A stretch of 64,000 bases of DNA from Oopsacas minuta (GCA_024704765.1 JAKMXF010000013.1:40060-104059), one strand, 5' to 3'; shown: positions 23,191-35,685, counted from the first letter of the stretch. The notes: a model not told the origin generated them from the sequence alone. Numbers and translations: made by a program.

Positions 23191-23721
23191 TTAAAAGTGA
23201 GTGAGGAAATGTGCAATAAGACAGAATTGCATATTCACTGAGTACAGGAATACACATGTAAGACAGAGTTACCTCAAATGATGAGTAAGGAAATATAGTA
23301 AGATAGAGTTACATTTAAAAGTGCTGAGGAAATATGCAATCAGACAAAATTACATATCAGCTGAGTAAAGGAATAAAGATGGTAGAAATTTACTTTAAGA
23401 CAGAGTTACATAAAAAGGCAAGAAAGGGAATACACTGTAGTTAGAATAAGGGATATTTGTATGACACAAAAACCTCTAAAGGTGTATGAGGCAATACACT
23501 GTAGGACAGAGTTAAATCAAAAGTTAAGTAAGAGTATACATTGTAAGACTAAGTTCCATCAGAAAGTGAGTGATCAAACATGCAATATGACCGAATTACA
23601 TTAGCATGAGTATAGGAAAAATCATGCAAGACAATGTTACATCAAAAAGCAAGTAGGGAATAAGTTTTTAGACACAGACATATCAAAAAGAGAGTGAGGA
23701 AATATGCAATAAGACAGAATC
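23191..23721 (+). repeat. Degenerate minisatellite
   Basis: Roughly ten irregular units of about 40-55 bp built around AAAGTGAGTGAGGAAATATG and CAATAAGACAGAGTTACAT. The units differ a lot in length and sequence, so the array is old. Confidence 0.75.
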
Positions 23722-23989
23722 GTGAATTACGCTATACGGGACAGTTCACTGTATTGAACCACGGATGAAGTCCGAACAAGTAAATAAGTAAAGTTAAATA
23801 TCATAACAGTTGTGGCCTCTAATACCTGATTTACTCGATAGTCACCACCATAACATGCGCAAATTGTTTCTATGCATTCAGTTAGAGAAATAGGATAATT
23901 TCACTGTGAATTCCATAAATTAGAGACAATACCATGTAATTATTCTTGGTGGGAGGCTATAGCCCCTATACCTCCCTGGATCCGCCACT

Positions 23990-26120
23990 GGGTCACTTAT
24001 GAGGCCAGTGCTCCTCCTGCGCTTCCATGATTTTCCCGTGAGTAATATGAGACTCTTCAAAGTACAGAACATATCGCAAACCTTAGTATATCTTTTGCAT
24101 ACATCAACCACGACGAAGTTCTGGCGGTGTGGGTGAAAATGTGCATAGTGAGCACATGGTAGCAACTCTCAAATCGGAGTTTGGAATCCATTTGCACAGT
24201 CGCTCAAAACATCAATACCATCATAGTATTGTAGCAGTAGCATTGAGCTATCAATCCATCTTTGAACTTAACATGCAAATTATTCAGAGACTTAGTGATT
24301 GTATTTTCAGACCAACTGTGTTTAGGTAATGACAAGGGTAGAAACTGACAAAGGACTGGCACTCGACTATCTGATCGGAACAGTGAGGTAGCGAAGAATT
24401 TGCCATATGTTCAGTCTTGGCCTTATCTTGAATTTCATCACAAATCATGCTGAATTACTTTGCTGTACTAACTTCCCCAAGGATAGTTTCGCAGCCAACA
24501 TTAGCAGCTGTAATGATCAGTTCGTTATGGACGCTATGATCAGTGACGTTGCTAGACTTCTGCCCCAGGGCTAAATTTATCTTTATGGGGCTGACTTAGC
24601 TTGCTTTTCTGTTACTTAGTAAGTAATGATCTTAATGAAGTTTATCAAAATTTGTCCCGTTGACAAATCTAGCTAATGGCACTATTGGCGCATCATTCAG
24701 GGACGAATACAATATGCAAGTGGGCCTTATTGCTCTCGCGTTGCCACTATTCTTTTGTGGACTTCTTTCGTACAAAAACATTTACAATTAGAAAATACAA
24801 AAGTCTAATTATCCTAATTTGTTACATGGTCAAATCAGGAAAAATTTCGCAAAAGAATTTATTCTAGTGGGGTGATACATTTTGATTCACAATTCTTGTC
24901 GCAGTTTTTCTTGCCCCCAGCGCTGATTAAAATCACGTATATACATGGAACTAAGTTACATATTATGTGTATTACAACCTTGAATTTCGAAATTCGGAAA
25001 GAGCTTATTGCTTGATCCCTGCCAAGGGCATAGGAAACAAATCCTAAGTGTTGGGGGGGCCAAGCTATAGCTCACTGTCTATATTAATGATATGAATTCC
25101 ACCAAAAAATACATAAAATGAGCCTTCGAATAGATGTATAATTGCAGTAAATTGGTGATTTAAAGGCTACAAATCCATATTCACCGATTTACGAGAACTA
25201 ACAAGAGGACGCCACACTTAAGGGAGTCTTTCAATACTGATCTGCTCAAAAAAGTGAAGAGGCATGAAAATCTAGTATCTCTTTAAGATATATTAAGATT
25301 TGAAAATGAAAAATTCGTGACTTCGTAGTATGAATGTGGTTCCTTATTTGATAAAAGTCAGAAACCCACTCTTAGCTATGGGCTAAACGATGGGGCTGAG
25401 AGAATCTTTGATGGGGCGCTAGCTTCATCCTAGCGCAGCTACTGGCTGTGATGGGTGTATTCCCTGAACAGAATCCCTTTAATCTGGTATTGACCACAGA
25501 GTCATACTCAGATTGCATAGATATTATGCTGAGGAAGTTACCAATATTCTTGTCAATGAAGCTCAATTCTTCTCTATGACCGCGAAGTCCAATACCTTGA
25601 TGTAAACAGAATCGTACTGACTTCCAGACAGCCGCCAATAATGGCAGTTTCCTTCAAAGAGCTTGTTAGATAGTCGCTCAGCAGAAATGCACACGCAGTA
25701 TTAGTCTACATCATGCGCAGATAATCAATCATATAACAAGTTACATGAGATAAAGCTCATAAGATTGATACTGCTTTAACCTCGTGGGACCATCACTAAA
25801 TTCCAGGATCCGTTCACTGAAGCGAATGCAGATTGAGCAGCATTGTAGTGACTGTAGAACCGACATACAAGGCAAAACATTTGTTCAGGGTAATGGAGTA
25901 TTCCACCAATCATATTCTTTAAACGATTGATGCTGAACACGTCCTTTGTGAATCTCTTAGGATGGGAGCGACAAGAGAATTCCTCGAGTAGATCCAGTTT
26001 CTCTACATTGGCTTATGTCAGAAGGAGCAATAGGTTTATCATTACAACGCCGCTTTGCATAAGGAACCAAAATCATTGGTGATGACGAATCTAGCGTAGG
26101 CTTGTACTATGGCTTGAAGA
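23990..26120 (-). pseudogene. hAT-type transposase remnant (ZMYM1-like)
   Basis: Pieces in correct order on the minus strand. The zinc-finger region near 26000-25870 reads CRSHPKRFTKDVFSINRLKN followed by a block ending in CLVCRFY. The frame 25638-25372 has RFCLHQGIGLRGHREELSFI and IGNFLSIISM, the RGH block common in this group. Near 24560-24440, NELIITAANVGCETILGEVS is followed by FSMICDEIQDK, the catalytic Asp region. The frame 24165-23990 has HRQNFVVVDVCKRYTKVCDM, the conserved His region. Stops and frameshifts separate all four parts. The C-terminal dimerisation part was not found. This is a dead element spread over about 2.1 kb. Confidence 0.65.
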
Positions 26121-26610
26121 TATCCATTGTGTTTTGTCGTATGAAATATTTTGGTAACGAACAGAAACTAATTAGTCTTTAAAAGGGTTGCAAACTAAAA
26201 TTATTGTTTAGTACGTATTAGTAATACTAAACTATGGCCTTAGCCTCAATAAGAATTTATTAGTCATCTAACCAAAATAGTAATGAGCTGACTGAGAGTT
26301 GGCCACTTTGTGATGATGGGCTAGCGACGCCATTGTTCGTACATCGTATACTCTTACTTTATTTGCCTGCAAATAACTGCTCGGAAATACCGGTTTCGAC
26401 ACTACACAGAATTGGAGTTGTTCTATATACAAACAATTTCATATAGAAGCGTGCATCAAGTGAGGACGCTACATTAGCTCGAAGTCTGATATTGTCGATA
26501 CTAGATAGATCGAAGTACTATTTTGTCGCTAGGTCTAATTTATTGCAACGGTGTCTTTAGTTAGAATTGGTTTTTAGCATCCTGGTCTAGGCTAGAATCG
26601 TTTAGGAACA

Positions 26611-26844
26611 ATTACACAGGTCAACAAAAAACTTCTATCTCTTGGCTCAGATTGTTGGAGTGTTTTTAGGGTATATCGGGGTTGCTGTATCCGAAATACT
26701 ATTAGTTTTCTAGATATTACACAACCTTAAATTTTTTCGGTTTGTATGTTTTTATCAACATTACAACTATTTGTTCACAACATAGAACCTTTATGGATTC
26801 AAAACGCATTAGACGTTGTTACCTCAATGATCCTGATGTCTTTT
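26611..26844 (+). repeat. Truncated second copy of the 11.2-kb element leader
   Basis: It matches 11169-11448 from ATTACACAGGTCAACAAAAA through the ATG and the first codons (MDSK...RRC), with small deletions, and then stops at the N at 26845. It shows that the leader and coding start move together as one repeat. Confidence 0.85.
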
Positions 26845-26845
26845 N
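26845..26845. other. Single N, likely contig join
   Basis: The left side is the repeat also seen at 11.2 kb, cut in mid-codon. The right side is a minus-strand mariner fragment. The switch is exactly at the N. Confidence 0.75.
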
Positions 26846-27310
26846 AACCTTCGAGAATCACAATCCCTATATTCTTTAAGCTATTTTTTCGCTCATGAAA
26901 CCTCTTCTCCTTTGCCCTTTTGTGAGGATTTTTGGTATCCATCGCGCTGAAATCTTTCGATATTCGAGATAATCGGTAGAATTGTATGAACATTTCCCGA
27001 TGAGAAGTCCAGGATTAGGGCAATCTCTTCAACGCTCAAATGGGGGTCAATATCCAAAAAGTTCCAGAATTTCAGAGGCAATTTCAGGGGTGGTATCGGA
27101 AATCGGTCTTCCGATCCGAGGGCATCTTCAATGCTACCCCTACCAGCCCTCAATTCATGTGCCCATTCCTTGACAGTGGGATACGCTAGAGCTTCCCCAT
27201 GATAAACAGTGACGAGATCCTCATGTATCTGGATTGGTTTGGCCCCGAGGTTGGTGAGAAGTTTTATGTAAGCTCGTTGTTCAGTTTTGCTTGATATGTG
27301 TTTTGAAGCT
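26846..27310 (-). pseudogene. Mariner transposase, N-terminal part
   Basis: Reading from 27310 leftward: SKTEQRAYIKLLTNLGAKPI, then YPTVKEWAHELRAGRGSIED, then LSVEEIALILDFSSGNVHTI. This is the paired helix-turn-helix pattern of mariner transposases (W.xxFxxGR.SxED then LTxxEIA...SxGSVHxIL). The catalytic part is missing beyond the N at 26845. The frame is interrupted. The layout resembles the copy at 29.8-30.8 kb. Confidence 0.7.
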
Positions 27311-29789
27311 ATGAAAAAGTTGACTCTAGAAAATAGGTAACATTGAAAGTAGGATAGATAAAGATAGCTAGAGTGAATTACTCAACAGCATTAAATAGGT
27401 AATCGATAGGACTATTTGGGATTCTAATATAAGTGAGGTAATGACAATCTATTAGTAGCGCTTAAGAAAGTTATAATAATACATAACTATTGACTATTAC
27501 CAATCACATATTTATCCTTAGATGTTTAATTTAAACAAAATCTAGAATATTTGAATAATTAAAGTAGCTTTCAATTGTCATCAAAGAACAAAATCATAAT
27601 CTTTTATATTCAAATTCAAGTGCATATACCATTAATAGAAATGGTTTTGAAGACTTTTCCTGGCAACAGTATTAGCATACATGAAGAATCCTTTGGTGTA
27701 ACTCTATACTAATGAATGAATAAATACTAAATACTATTCGTTTTTACTTTAAATTACAAATTGTATTCTAAGAGAGGTAATAAGACAGGACCTCCAAAAA
27801 GCCACAATATCAAGAATTTGTTAGATTATAGACTCATACATCGTTTCCTTCTTGAGCTGTCCTTGTTAAGTAGCTTTTTGCTTTCGCTTATGGTATTGCC
27901 TGTATATTGATAATTGGATCTAGTCTACAAATTGCATGGCCTTTTCTGGAAAACGTCGAAATATATTCCGCAGTAGTCAATTATTAAACTTACCTTCGAA
28001 GTTTTAGCTCAGTTTCATACTCTATATTCTTATCCATAGCCCGAATAAAGAATAATTGCATTTTCAAAGATTATGGGTGTATATAATTTTTTTCTTCATA
28101 AAGCCTATGTTCCCTGTTATGCAGCCAAATGTACTGGGACCCGTGAACCAAGTGACATACTAAATGGTGTAGCCATTTAAAATATACTGCTGTATACAGT
28201 GAACTTCGTTTATACGAAAACATTTGATACGAATTTCTGGTCAAGACGAACAGAATTTTGCACAATTTTAGTCCATATAATGGCTATTCAATTGTTCTTA
28301 CTCTGTCAATACGTACTCCAGATAAGGAGTGCAAATCTCGGCGGTACTTCACTTAAGATATATGTTAAAAGGTTGTTACATATAGTAATTCGACACTATA
28401 GATTTCAACAATGGCATCACATCTTAGTTGCACTTTTGGAAATGGGACTATGGCGCAATCTGTGGTATTTTGATATAATTAATAATTATGGTTCAAGAGT
28501 AAATGAATTCTAAATTTGTGAGTGTTATATGCCAGCTAGCCCTATTTATTGATAAACTTGAATAACAATGCGTATACTGAATTCATTTATGCTTTGGATA
28601 CTTCATAAAATGATACTAATGTATTAGAAATACAGTAATTATGAAATGTTATAACGAAAATACGATTTTTCAAAAATACATTTCGTCCGAATGTGTGTGC
28701 CCCATGCACTTCATGTCAAGAAAAGTATAAGTGGGTGCCTTTAGGCGGGTCTAGAAATTATTGAAAATGAATTTAGAAAGATATTCTCCGCGAAATTGTC
28801 AACTATTCAACCTACAATTGTTTGCAGTCTAAGATCGTGGACCTAAAAAGTAGGTCAAGCAGCTGAAATATGGATAAAAATAGATTGCTAAAAATGCTTG
28901 AGAATGAAAAAGTGAAGATTTAATTGTTTTGCAAATGAGTTCAAATTGTTCACATAATACATACGATTACTGATAAATGCCATTGAATTACTAAAAATCC
29001 TGGAATGCTGAAATATCGCAAGGGTATTTGCAGAATAAATATTTATGGTTCTCAGGTTTTCAAATTTCAAATTTTAGCCTAAGTTTGAGGCTTTGGTTAG
29101 ACATGTTATAAGTTCATTAATGAACTTTATAAGCATATTTCTAGGTTTGAAATAGTGTAGAATCGAATGCACACATTAATTTTGGTAAATAGCGAAATCA
29201 AATTTTCACCTATTACTGCATAGTTCCATACTGTGGCCCTCAAAAGCATTGTTCTATGGAAATACTATATACAACTTGTACATCTTCTCATGCGATGTGG
29301 AACACCTGAGCATATCTCTAAGTAAATGTTATGATTTCAACTATTTGTTTACTCTAAAAGTCGTAAGAAAACAACAAATATATTTAAACATGAGAAAATT
29401 GAAAATGCAAAATCAGTTTCAGCTTACGTTGTTCCCCCATGATAGCTCGGAATAGCAGGTAACTACGTTATTTTATTCTTCAAAACAACAATACATTTGC
29501 ATATGAAAACTTGATATTGCGAAATTCGGATTTAGCGTACTGTGTTACCCCTATTTAGCAGTTTAGCGCAAGCCTGTTTGTATATTTTGAAATTTGCCGA
29601 ATTTGTTTATATTTTATTGTCATAAATATAACAATAAATTCACATATGATTAATATACGTAGATTAATTCGAAAGTGTAAAAATCGGAATCAGCATAATC
29701 GATTACCCCAATGTGCGAAGGGATTCAGTTAATTCGTAACTCTCAGAATATTTGTATTATATACATGTGATAAGTCTCAAATTCTACTA
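27311..29789. other. Non-coding stretch
   Basis: AT-rich. A pogo-style start (CAGTGAACTTCGTTTATACG at 28197) is present without a partner that I could find. The frame at 28199-28513 runs out of that terminus and has no recognisable domain. Confidence 0.35.
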
Positions 29790-30840
29790 TAAATGTTCAA
29801 AGTAGTCCCCCTTGTGCTCAACTACAAGCTTTAAACGCTCTATCCACTTGAAAAATGGTTTCTTATAAACTTCTTGTGGTATGTCTCTGAGGTACCGTTG
29901 GATGATCCTTCCAATTTACATCCATTCTCAAAAAGTGTACCTGCTAGGTGCTTTCTGAGCCCATCGAACAGCCAAGAGTCGCACAGTGCTAGGACAGGGC
30001 TATAGTGTGGATGTTCCAATCTTCAAGACCTATAGAAGCAATCTTATCTTCGATTTCCTTAGATTTGTGCGGTCTGGCATTATTAGGAAAAATTTTGATG
30101 CCTCTAAGACCCGTGGCTGACGACGCTCAATATAATGTTTTTCGATTTCCGGAAGAACAACTGTTGAATAAAAGTGCTGAGTAACTGTTTGGCCCTTAGG
30201 AGTACAGATTTGGCAGACTGGACCATGTGCATCGAAAAATATGGTGGCCCAATGATCCGGTCTTGGTAGTGCTGGTGGAGAACTCCCTTTTACAATCCAT
30301 ACCTTGTTCTGTTCTTTGCGAGTTAGCTCTGAATATCTTATCCACGTCTCATCACAGGTACATATTTCAAATAGTCGCCTCTCATCACATTGGTCATACT
30401 TTTCAAGCAGTTTTTTGCAATTCTCATCCGGGTCTTCTTTTGAGTCAGATTCAACAAATGTGGGGCCCAACGTGAGCAAACCTTGGACATACCAAGATGC
30501 TTGGTCAGAATTCTATGAACACTTCCCGTTGACAAGGTTAGGCTGGTAGCTATCTGCTCAATCGTAATATGGGGAACAGAGTCACAGATTTCAACTACAA
30601 GAGCAATATTGTTTGCAGTGGTGGCTATTATAAGTTGCCCCATCCGAGGGTCATCTTCAGCCGACAACCTACTTTCACGAAAACGTAGACTCCACATCTT
30701 AACGGTTGATTCTGAACAGGCCTACCCAACATATACCTGACTAAATCTTCGTAGATATTCCTTGGCGTATCACCGAGTAATGAGCGGATTTTGATGTATG
30801 CTCTTTGTTCAAGTAGAAATTCACTAGATTTTGAGGCCAT
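29790..30840 (-). pseudogene. Broken mariner transposase (DD34D type)
   Basis: The minus-strand start is the ATG at 30840 (SEFLLEQRAYIKIRSLLGDT). The second helix-turn-helix is in 30697-30500 (ITIEQIATSLTLSTGSVHRI then LGMSKVCSRWAPHLL). The first catalytic Asp is in CTCDETWIRY near 30350. The second site reads FPNNARPHKSK near 30080, with Asn in place of Asp. The third is near SPVLALCDSWLF at about 29980. At least three frameshifts and the lost Asp make it inactive. Terminal repeats were not located with confidence. Confidence 0.8.
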
Positions 30841-31776
30841 AAATTCCTGTGGTTGCTATAACCGATCTTCAAAAGGGTGTATCACAAAAATATTAAATCA
30901 ATCTCCACAAAGTAAAGTGTCCTAAATAGACGAATATCTAAGCTATAAATTTGATGCAAATAGTAAATACATGTGGTTAAACAAAATAGCAATAGCTAGA
31001 GTTACGAACTAATTGAAATCGCTTTGTATTGTGATAACAGAAACATTGCAATAATAGTGTTACAAATAGCATAGTAGTGTGCATACAATACTACAACATA
31101 CCTAATTAGCATTCCAATGTCTAAGTAATTTGTGTTGCGTATTAATCAATCTCTTAAATCTCCAAGTAAGTAGACATATTTAGTAAACATACAATCTGCA
31201 ATTATGATATTCAGTTAATTAACTACATAGCAAGAGATTATTTAGTACTACTTGAACTTTAAATGGAGACGGTTGTTAGTTCTATTCCTCGGGTATCAGA
31301 TCTTCTAATAATCTCCAGCGATTCTTTTTCGTTTGATTAATGTAAAACCCACATACACAATGCGACTATGTTGTACCGTGTATCATGGGATGGTATGCAC
31401 AAAATTGTTGCATTGTGTGTATTGATCGTTGCATGCAAAAATGTTGCACACAAATATTGTTGCATGCGTCGGGGGGGGGCATAAAACAAAGCTTTCAATG
31501 AAATTTTAGAAATGAATTAAATCATACTATAATACAGGACACCTTTACACTTGCATGAAAATTCTATTGCAACCGATTTGCCTGTAACTATATTTCATGG
31601 TATGCGTATTTTTTAGTTGTTTGTCTGGAATTGATTGAGGAACTTGTAAGAACTAATGACATTATTTTTGCATGGTGTTGTAGGATACTCTATCTAGCAA
31701 CTTTTTGAATAACTAATGCAAGAGTTTCTTTGTGAATCAACTCAAATTGTATTGTAAAATAAAGTATTGGGTTCAC
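30841..31776. other. Mostly non-coding stretch
   Basis: It contains the inverted copy of the 17.5-kb repeat (31049-31200) and a patch at 31340-31480 with repeated TGTTGCAT-like words followed by a G9 run. No gene seen. Confidence 0.4.
31049..31200 (-). repeat. Inverted copy of the 17521-17671 repeat
   Basis: Near-complementary to 17521-17671 over about 150 bp. The flanks differ, so the unit is a dispersed repeat; it is not part of a larger duplication. Confidence 0.75.
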
Positions 31777-31971
31777 TGACTAAGGCCGAAAATAATTCAT
31801 TACTCCAGTAACATGCAGCCTTATAACATAGTCCGTTAAAGCCTCTGCGTCTTACAGTTCAGGGGGCTGCTTGCTACTGGACCCCCTGAACTGTAGGACA
31901 AGGAGACTTTCACGTACTTGGTTATACGGCTGTTTGCTATTAGAGTAATGAATAATTTTCGGACTTAGTCA
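31777..31971. repeat. 195-bp foldback element
   Basis: Two arms of about 90 bases pair along their length: the outer part TGACTAAGGCCGAAAATAAT pairs with the mirrored sequence ending at 31971. The inner 14 bases (TACAGTTCAGGGGG, 31853-31866; CCCCCTGAACTGTA, 31882-31895) pair perfectly around a 15-base loop. An RNA from it would form a long hairpin. No coding frame. Confidence 0.85.
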
Positions 31972-32479
31972 TGTTTCAAAATAAAGAGCAATACAAAAGG
32001 TTAAATTCAATATTATAATCTATGGGAAAGACAAAGAACCTACATGGATGAGAGAATATACCCTTCAGTGAATTATAATATTAAAATGAACCGCTTTTAA
32101 CATATTCTAAGTGTTCCATTACAAGTTAGAGATGGTTATCTGCCATGCGTGTTGGAACAAACTCATAACATCATAAAAACAATGAATTATAATGGGCGGT
32201 TGATGAATTATATTTTTCATCATACGAAATATTTGCATTTGTATAGTTTCTGACATTTTTAAATGGATTGTGTGTACATTTTCTTGCATGTTAATGTAGT
32301 ATGGCTGTTTCATGGTTGAAAAAGTAACCATTGATTTTCTACCTGAGTGATAAAAAGCAAATCAATAGTGTGGATCATCTCCAAGTAGATAGATCTAAGC
32401 AATCTCTATAAATATAAACAATTTATTTCGATATCAGAAATAGAACTGCATATCATTTCAAACTTATATTTTTCACGAT

Positions 32480-33430
32480 TGTCGCAATTTTCATGATAAC
32501 TCCCGTATTTAGACCTGTAATGATGCTTGCATCTTTTCCGTTCATCGATGAGATTGGATTGAAGGAATTATACTTAAGGATAACCATCAATCGTGACAAT
32601 TGTATCGATTGGTTGAGGGTTCATGAATTATTAGCAAGAGGTATGAGATGTAATGTAGGGCAAACATGTCGGAAGGCGTATTTCTAAGGTGCACGAAGGG
32701 AGAGGTTGGAGATGTCCTGAAAAGGGTTGCAAGAAATTTGCATCCTACGAGTAGGATCATTCTTTAAAGGATCCAATATTCCTCTTACTCAGTTGGTGGA
32801 ATTTTTGTATCTTTGGGCAGAAGGACTACAAAGTACACATTTCTTAACCCTAAATCTTAAGTGATCTCCAAACACCATCACGGATTGGAAAAATTTCTTG
32901 AGGGATATGTGTGTGGAGAAGTACCTCTCTAATTCCGAACCAATCGGAGGGCATGGACACATCGTTGAGATCGATGAAAGCAAGTTTGGGAAATGAAAGT
33001 ACCATCGAGGAAGGCAACTATCGGGAAAATGGGTGTTTGGTGGGATTGATAGAGTTACCAAAGAAGTTTTCACGGTCACAGTTGAAGATAGATCAGCTTC
33101 TACATTGATTCCCATTAAAGAACAATATATCAAACCGTCTACTATTATTCTAAGCGATGAATGGGCTTCATACAATCTTATTCCACCTGCTACATTCACC
33201 CATTTGGCTGTTAATCATAGTATCCAGTTTGTGGTCCCTGGGACAGAATTCACAAACAAACAAGAGAAAGCACTTGGGGGGTCAAGCCAAGAAAAAGATG
33301 AGAAATTCCATGACCAGCAATCCCGAGCTCCTGGATACATACCTCGCTGAATATTGCTGGAGAGACAAATATGGTAACAATCCATTTCACACCTTGCTAA
33401 TAGAAATAAGAAACCAATATAAAGGGTGAC
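32480..33430 (+). pseudogene. Merlin (IS1016/ISXO2-like) transposase remnant
   Basis: Plus-strand fragments in order: a zinc-ribbon region near 32640-32750 (CNVGQTCRKAYF), then IPLTQLVEFLYLWAEGLQS. The DDE core follows: GHGHIVEIDESKFGK near 32970 (first Asp), KWVFGGIDRVTKEVFTV, and IILSDEWASYNLI near 33160 (second Asp). The third acidic site would fall at FTNKQEKALGG, disturbed by a frameshift. The end is in another frame: KKKMRNSMTSNPELLDTYLA, then YCWRDKYGNNPFHTLL. This order matches the ISXO2-like domain of Merlin transposons. A stop after ESKFGK and two frameshifts make it inactive. Confidence 0.8.
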
Positions 33431-34034
33431 AATTAAGTTCTGATACATAGTTCCAATTGATCTGATGCGTTTCCAATATATTATATTACCATTTCTATCA
33501 TTTATATTCTAACATATATGTCTTCCTGTTATGCTCAAACAGTAATCTAAATCTATATACGCATAAAATCAGAAATTTCAACATGGAAGTAAAGAGGNAT
33601 ACTATTGTATACTTATCCAAAAATTACTGATTGAATAATCTTCAACTTTGGAGTCGGTGTCTATGCTCGTGTTTAACATCTAGAAATTTATCAAATATCT
33701 TTTGTAACTTGCAAAATACTCAGATTTATTAGGTTCACATACCACTATATTTATCATTAATATATTGTCAAAATGCAATGTTGTAGTTAATGAACCACAA
33801 GTTAAAGTATACTCAAGTCAGTAATCAGGATTGACAAGGTATATACTTGTAAATTCCAGTGATCTAGTCTATTATTATCGTGATTCGTGAACCATGGTTG
33901 AACAGAAGTATAGCGTTATTAGTATTTTCTTTGTTTTGCTATAGATACGATTTCATACAATTATTTAATTTCTGAGATGTATTTACAACTAGCAACTTAT
34001 GGTGAAAATTAAAGAAATTAGTCAAAATCTGCGT
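33431..34034. other. Non-coding stretch with a join
   Basis: AT-rich. It contains the N at 33598. No recognisable feature on either side of that N. Confidence 0.4.
33598..33598. other. Single N, likely contig join
   Basis: The only one of the seven N bases without an identified transposon directly beside it; a Merlin remnant ends 170 bp to its left. Confidence 0.45.
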
Positions 34035-35012
34035 AACTAAGCAGTCGGCCTATTCAGAGGAGGAAATCATACTTACAGGCAGGTTTCTTCATTATTAGAC
34101 GTTCCCTCTCTTCGACACATTCTATAGTGTCTCGGTGGAAGAAGTTTGTCAATATAGAAAATCTCCCAAGATCTGAAAGACCTCGTAAACTTCTCCAAAG
34201 GGACATACGTGTGGTCAAAAGGATTGTAAGGAAAAACAGATTCAAAACACTGAAGTTACTTTCGAATCAAGTGACCGAATCTAGTATCAATATTTCTAAG
34301 AGAACTTTGAGGAAAAACTCTGAAGGAAATTGGATTGAAATCTTGTATGAGAGCAAAGAAACCCCATATTTCCGAGAAAATCGCAAACTAAGGTTGTGTT
34401 TTTACCTAAATTGTAAGAATTTTTCCTCACGAGATTGGGCAGAAATTATATGGTCTGACGAATCAAGATTCAAACTCTTCAACTCAGATGGAAGAGTTAG
34501 AGTATGGAGGGAAAGTAATCAGAGGTTCAACCCTAACAACGTAACAAGGACATTACAAGGAATGGTGGTTCTGTGTTAGTATGGGGATGTTTTTCTGGGA
34601 ATACATTGGGTCCATTGATATTCGTAGAACAAAATGTCACTTCACATGTCTATATAACTCGAATACTTGGGCCATTTAATAAAAAATTTATATACCCTCT
34701 ATAGAATGTGGGAAGATGTTGACATTTCAACAAAACAACGCTCCAGCCCACATGTCCAAAAGGACAAGAAATTGGTTCACTGCGAAAAAAATCCCATTAT
34801 TAACATGGCCCCCCCCCCCCCAGAGCCCAGATATGAATTTGATCGAGTCCCTATGGGGCTTAATCGGAAGAAGAATAAAGTTACGAAATGCGTTGCCAAC
34901 ATCTCTAACCCAACTAAGATCCATGCTAAAAGAGGAGTGGGAACAAATCTCTCAGAAAGAATTGGAAGAATTGATCAGCTCAATGCCAAAAAGGTTGGCA
35001 GAATTGAAAAAG
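34035..35012 (+). pseudogene. Tc1-type transposase, broken and truncated
   Basis: Plus strand. The N-terminal helix-turn-helix is near 34040-34110 (VGLFRGGNHTYRQVSSLLDV), then GRP-like ENLPRSERPRKL. The first catalytic Asp is in WAEIIWSDESRFKLF (about 34440). The second site reads FQQNNAPAHMSKRTRNWF (34725 onward), with Asn where Asp is expected. The third is SPDMNLIESLWG. A 13-base C run (34809-34821) adds two prolines between sites two and three; without them the spacing would be the Tc1 DD34E value. The reading ends at RLAELKK at the N at 35013. Inactive: lost Asp, one frameshift, missing end. Confidence 0.8.
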
Positions 35013-35013
35013 N
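35013..35013. other. Single N, likely contig join
   Basis: A Tc1 transposase on the plus strand stops exactly here, and a minus-strand hAT N-terminus begins on the other side. Confidence 0.75.
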
Positions 35014-35318
35014 CAATTGTTTATAGGTCTTGTCACCCATGCACCTCTCGCTTATATCGGTGGTTTACCATGGACCTTACAAATCGTACACACCATACCA
35101 TTTTGGGTTGAATCGTAGTCCATCCAAGTATATTCATTCTTCCGAGTAGGTTTATAAACTAAGTTATCCTTGTAGGCTCGCATTGTTTTAGCTGTTTTAG
35201 AAGCACATGGAGTGGAAACAATCGCATCTTCCTCTGGTAGTTGTGGTTCAGACTCAGATATATTGTTACAATCAGAAATTTTTCTTTTAGTTCCTCGAAT
35301 GATAACAAATTTATCCAT
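35014..35318 (-). pseudogene. hAT-type transposase, N-terminal zinc-finger part
   Basis: The minus-strand start is the ATG at 35318 (MDKFVIIRGTKRKIS). After a low-complexity stretch it has YTWMDYDSTQNGMVCTICKV and HGKPPI. The W...GM.C..C pattern is the TTF-type zinc-finger start found in hAT transposases and their domesticated relatives. It is cut at the N at 35013. The frame is intact as far as it goes. Confidence 0.6.
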
Positions 35319-35685
35319 GTGGTAACACTGGGTTAATCAATTATTACCTATGCGAAGTTTATAACAAAAAGAATTTTTCCGCTATATTATATCTCAAGAA
35401 TTTGTAAATCACTAATTATAGGCGGATGGATAGTAGGAAGCTATACTTTCCAACATATGTTATTATTTCGCAGTTGCAAATAGTATGAAATGTGATTCAG
35501 GTTTCCCACATGTTGTTTATTTTCACTTCAAATAGTATTTTTATAATGAATTGATATTCTAATAATTTATCCATTGTATAATATATTACGATTAATAGTA
35601 TATTTTATGAGATTTTGGGGGGGAAACTGAAGTGTTTGGGGAGGAAGCTTCCCACCCCACCCCCAGTAGATAGAACCCTGTCTGA

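Noticed and set aside
23191-23721. CRISPR array
   Set aside because: Units are irregular in length, have no constant repeat with unique spacers, and the genome is eukaryotic; it is a degenerate minisatellite.
28197-28513. Pogo-style terminus CAGTGAACTTCG and a 104-codon frame
   Set aside because: I could not find the partner terminus, and the frame simply reads out of the terminus.
32789-33199. 136-codon minus-strand frame
   Set aside because: It is the reverse complement of the Merlin transposase core and has no domain of its own.
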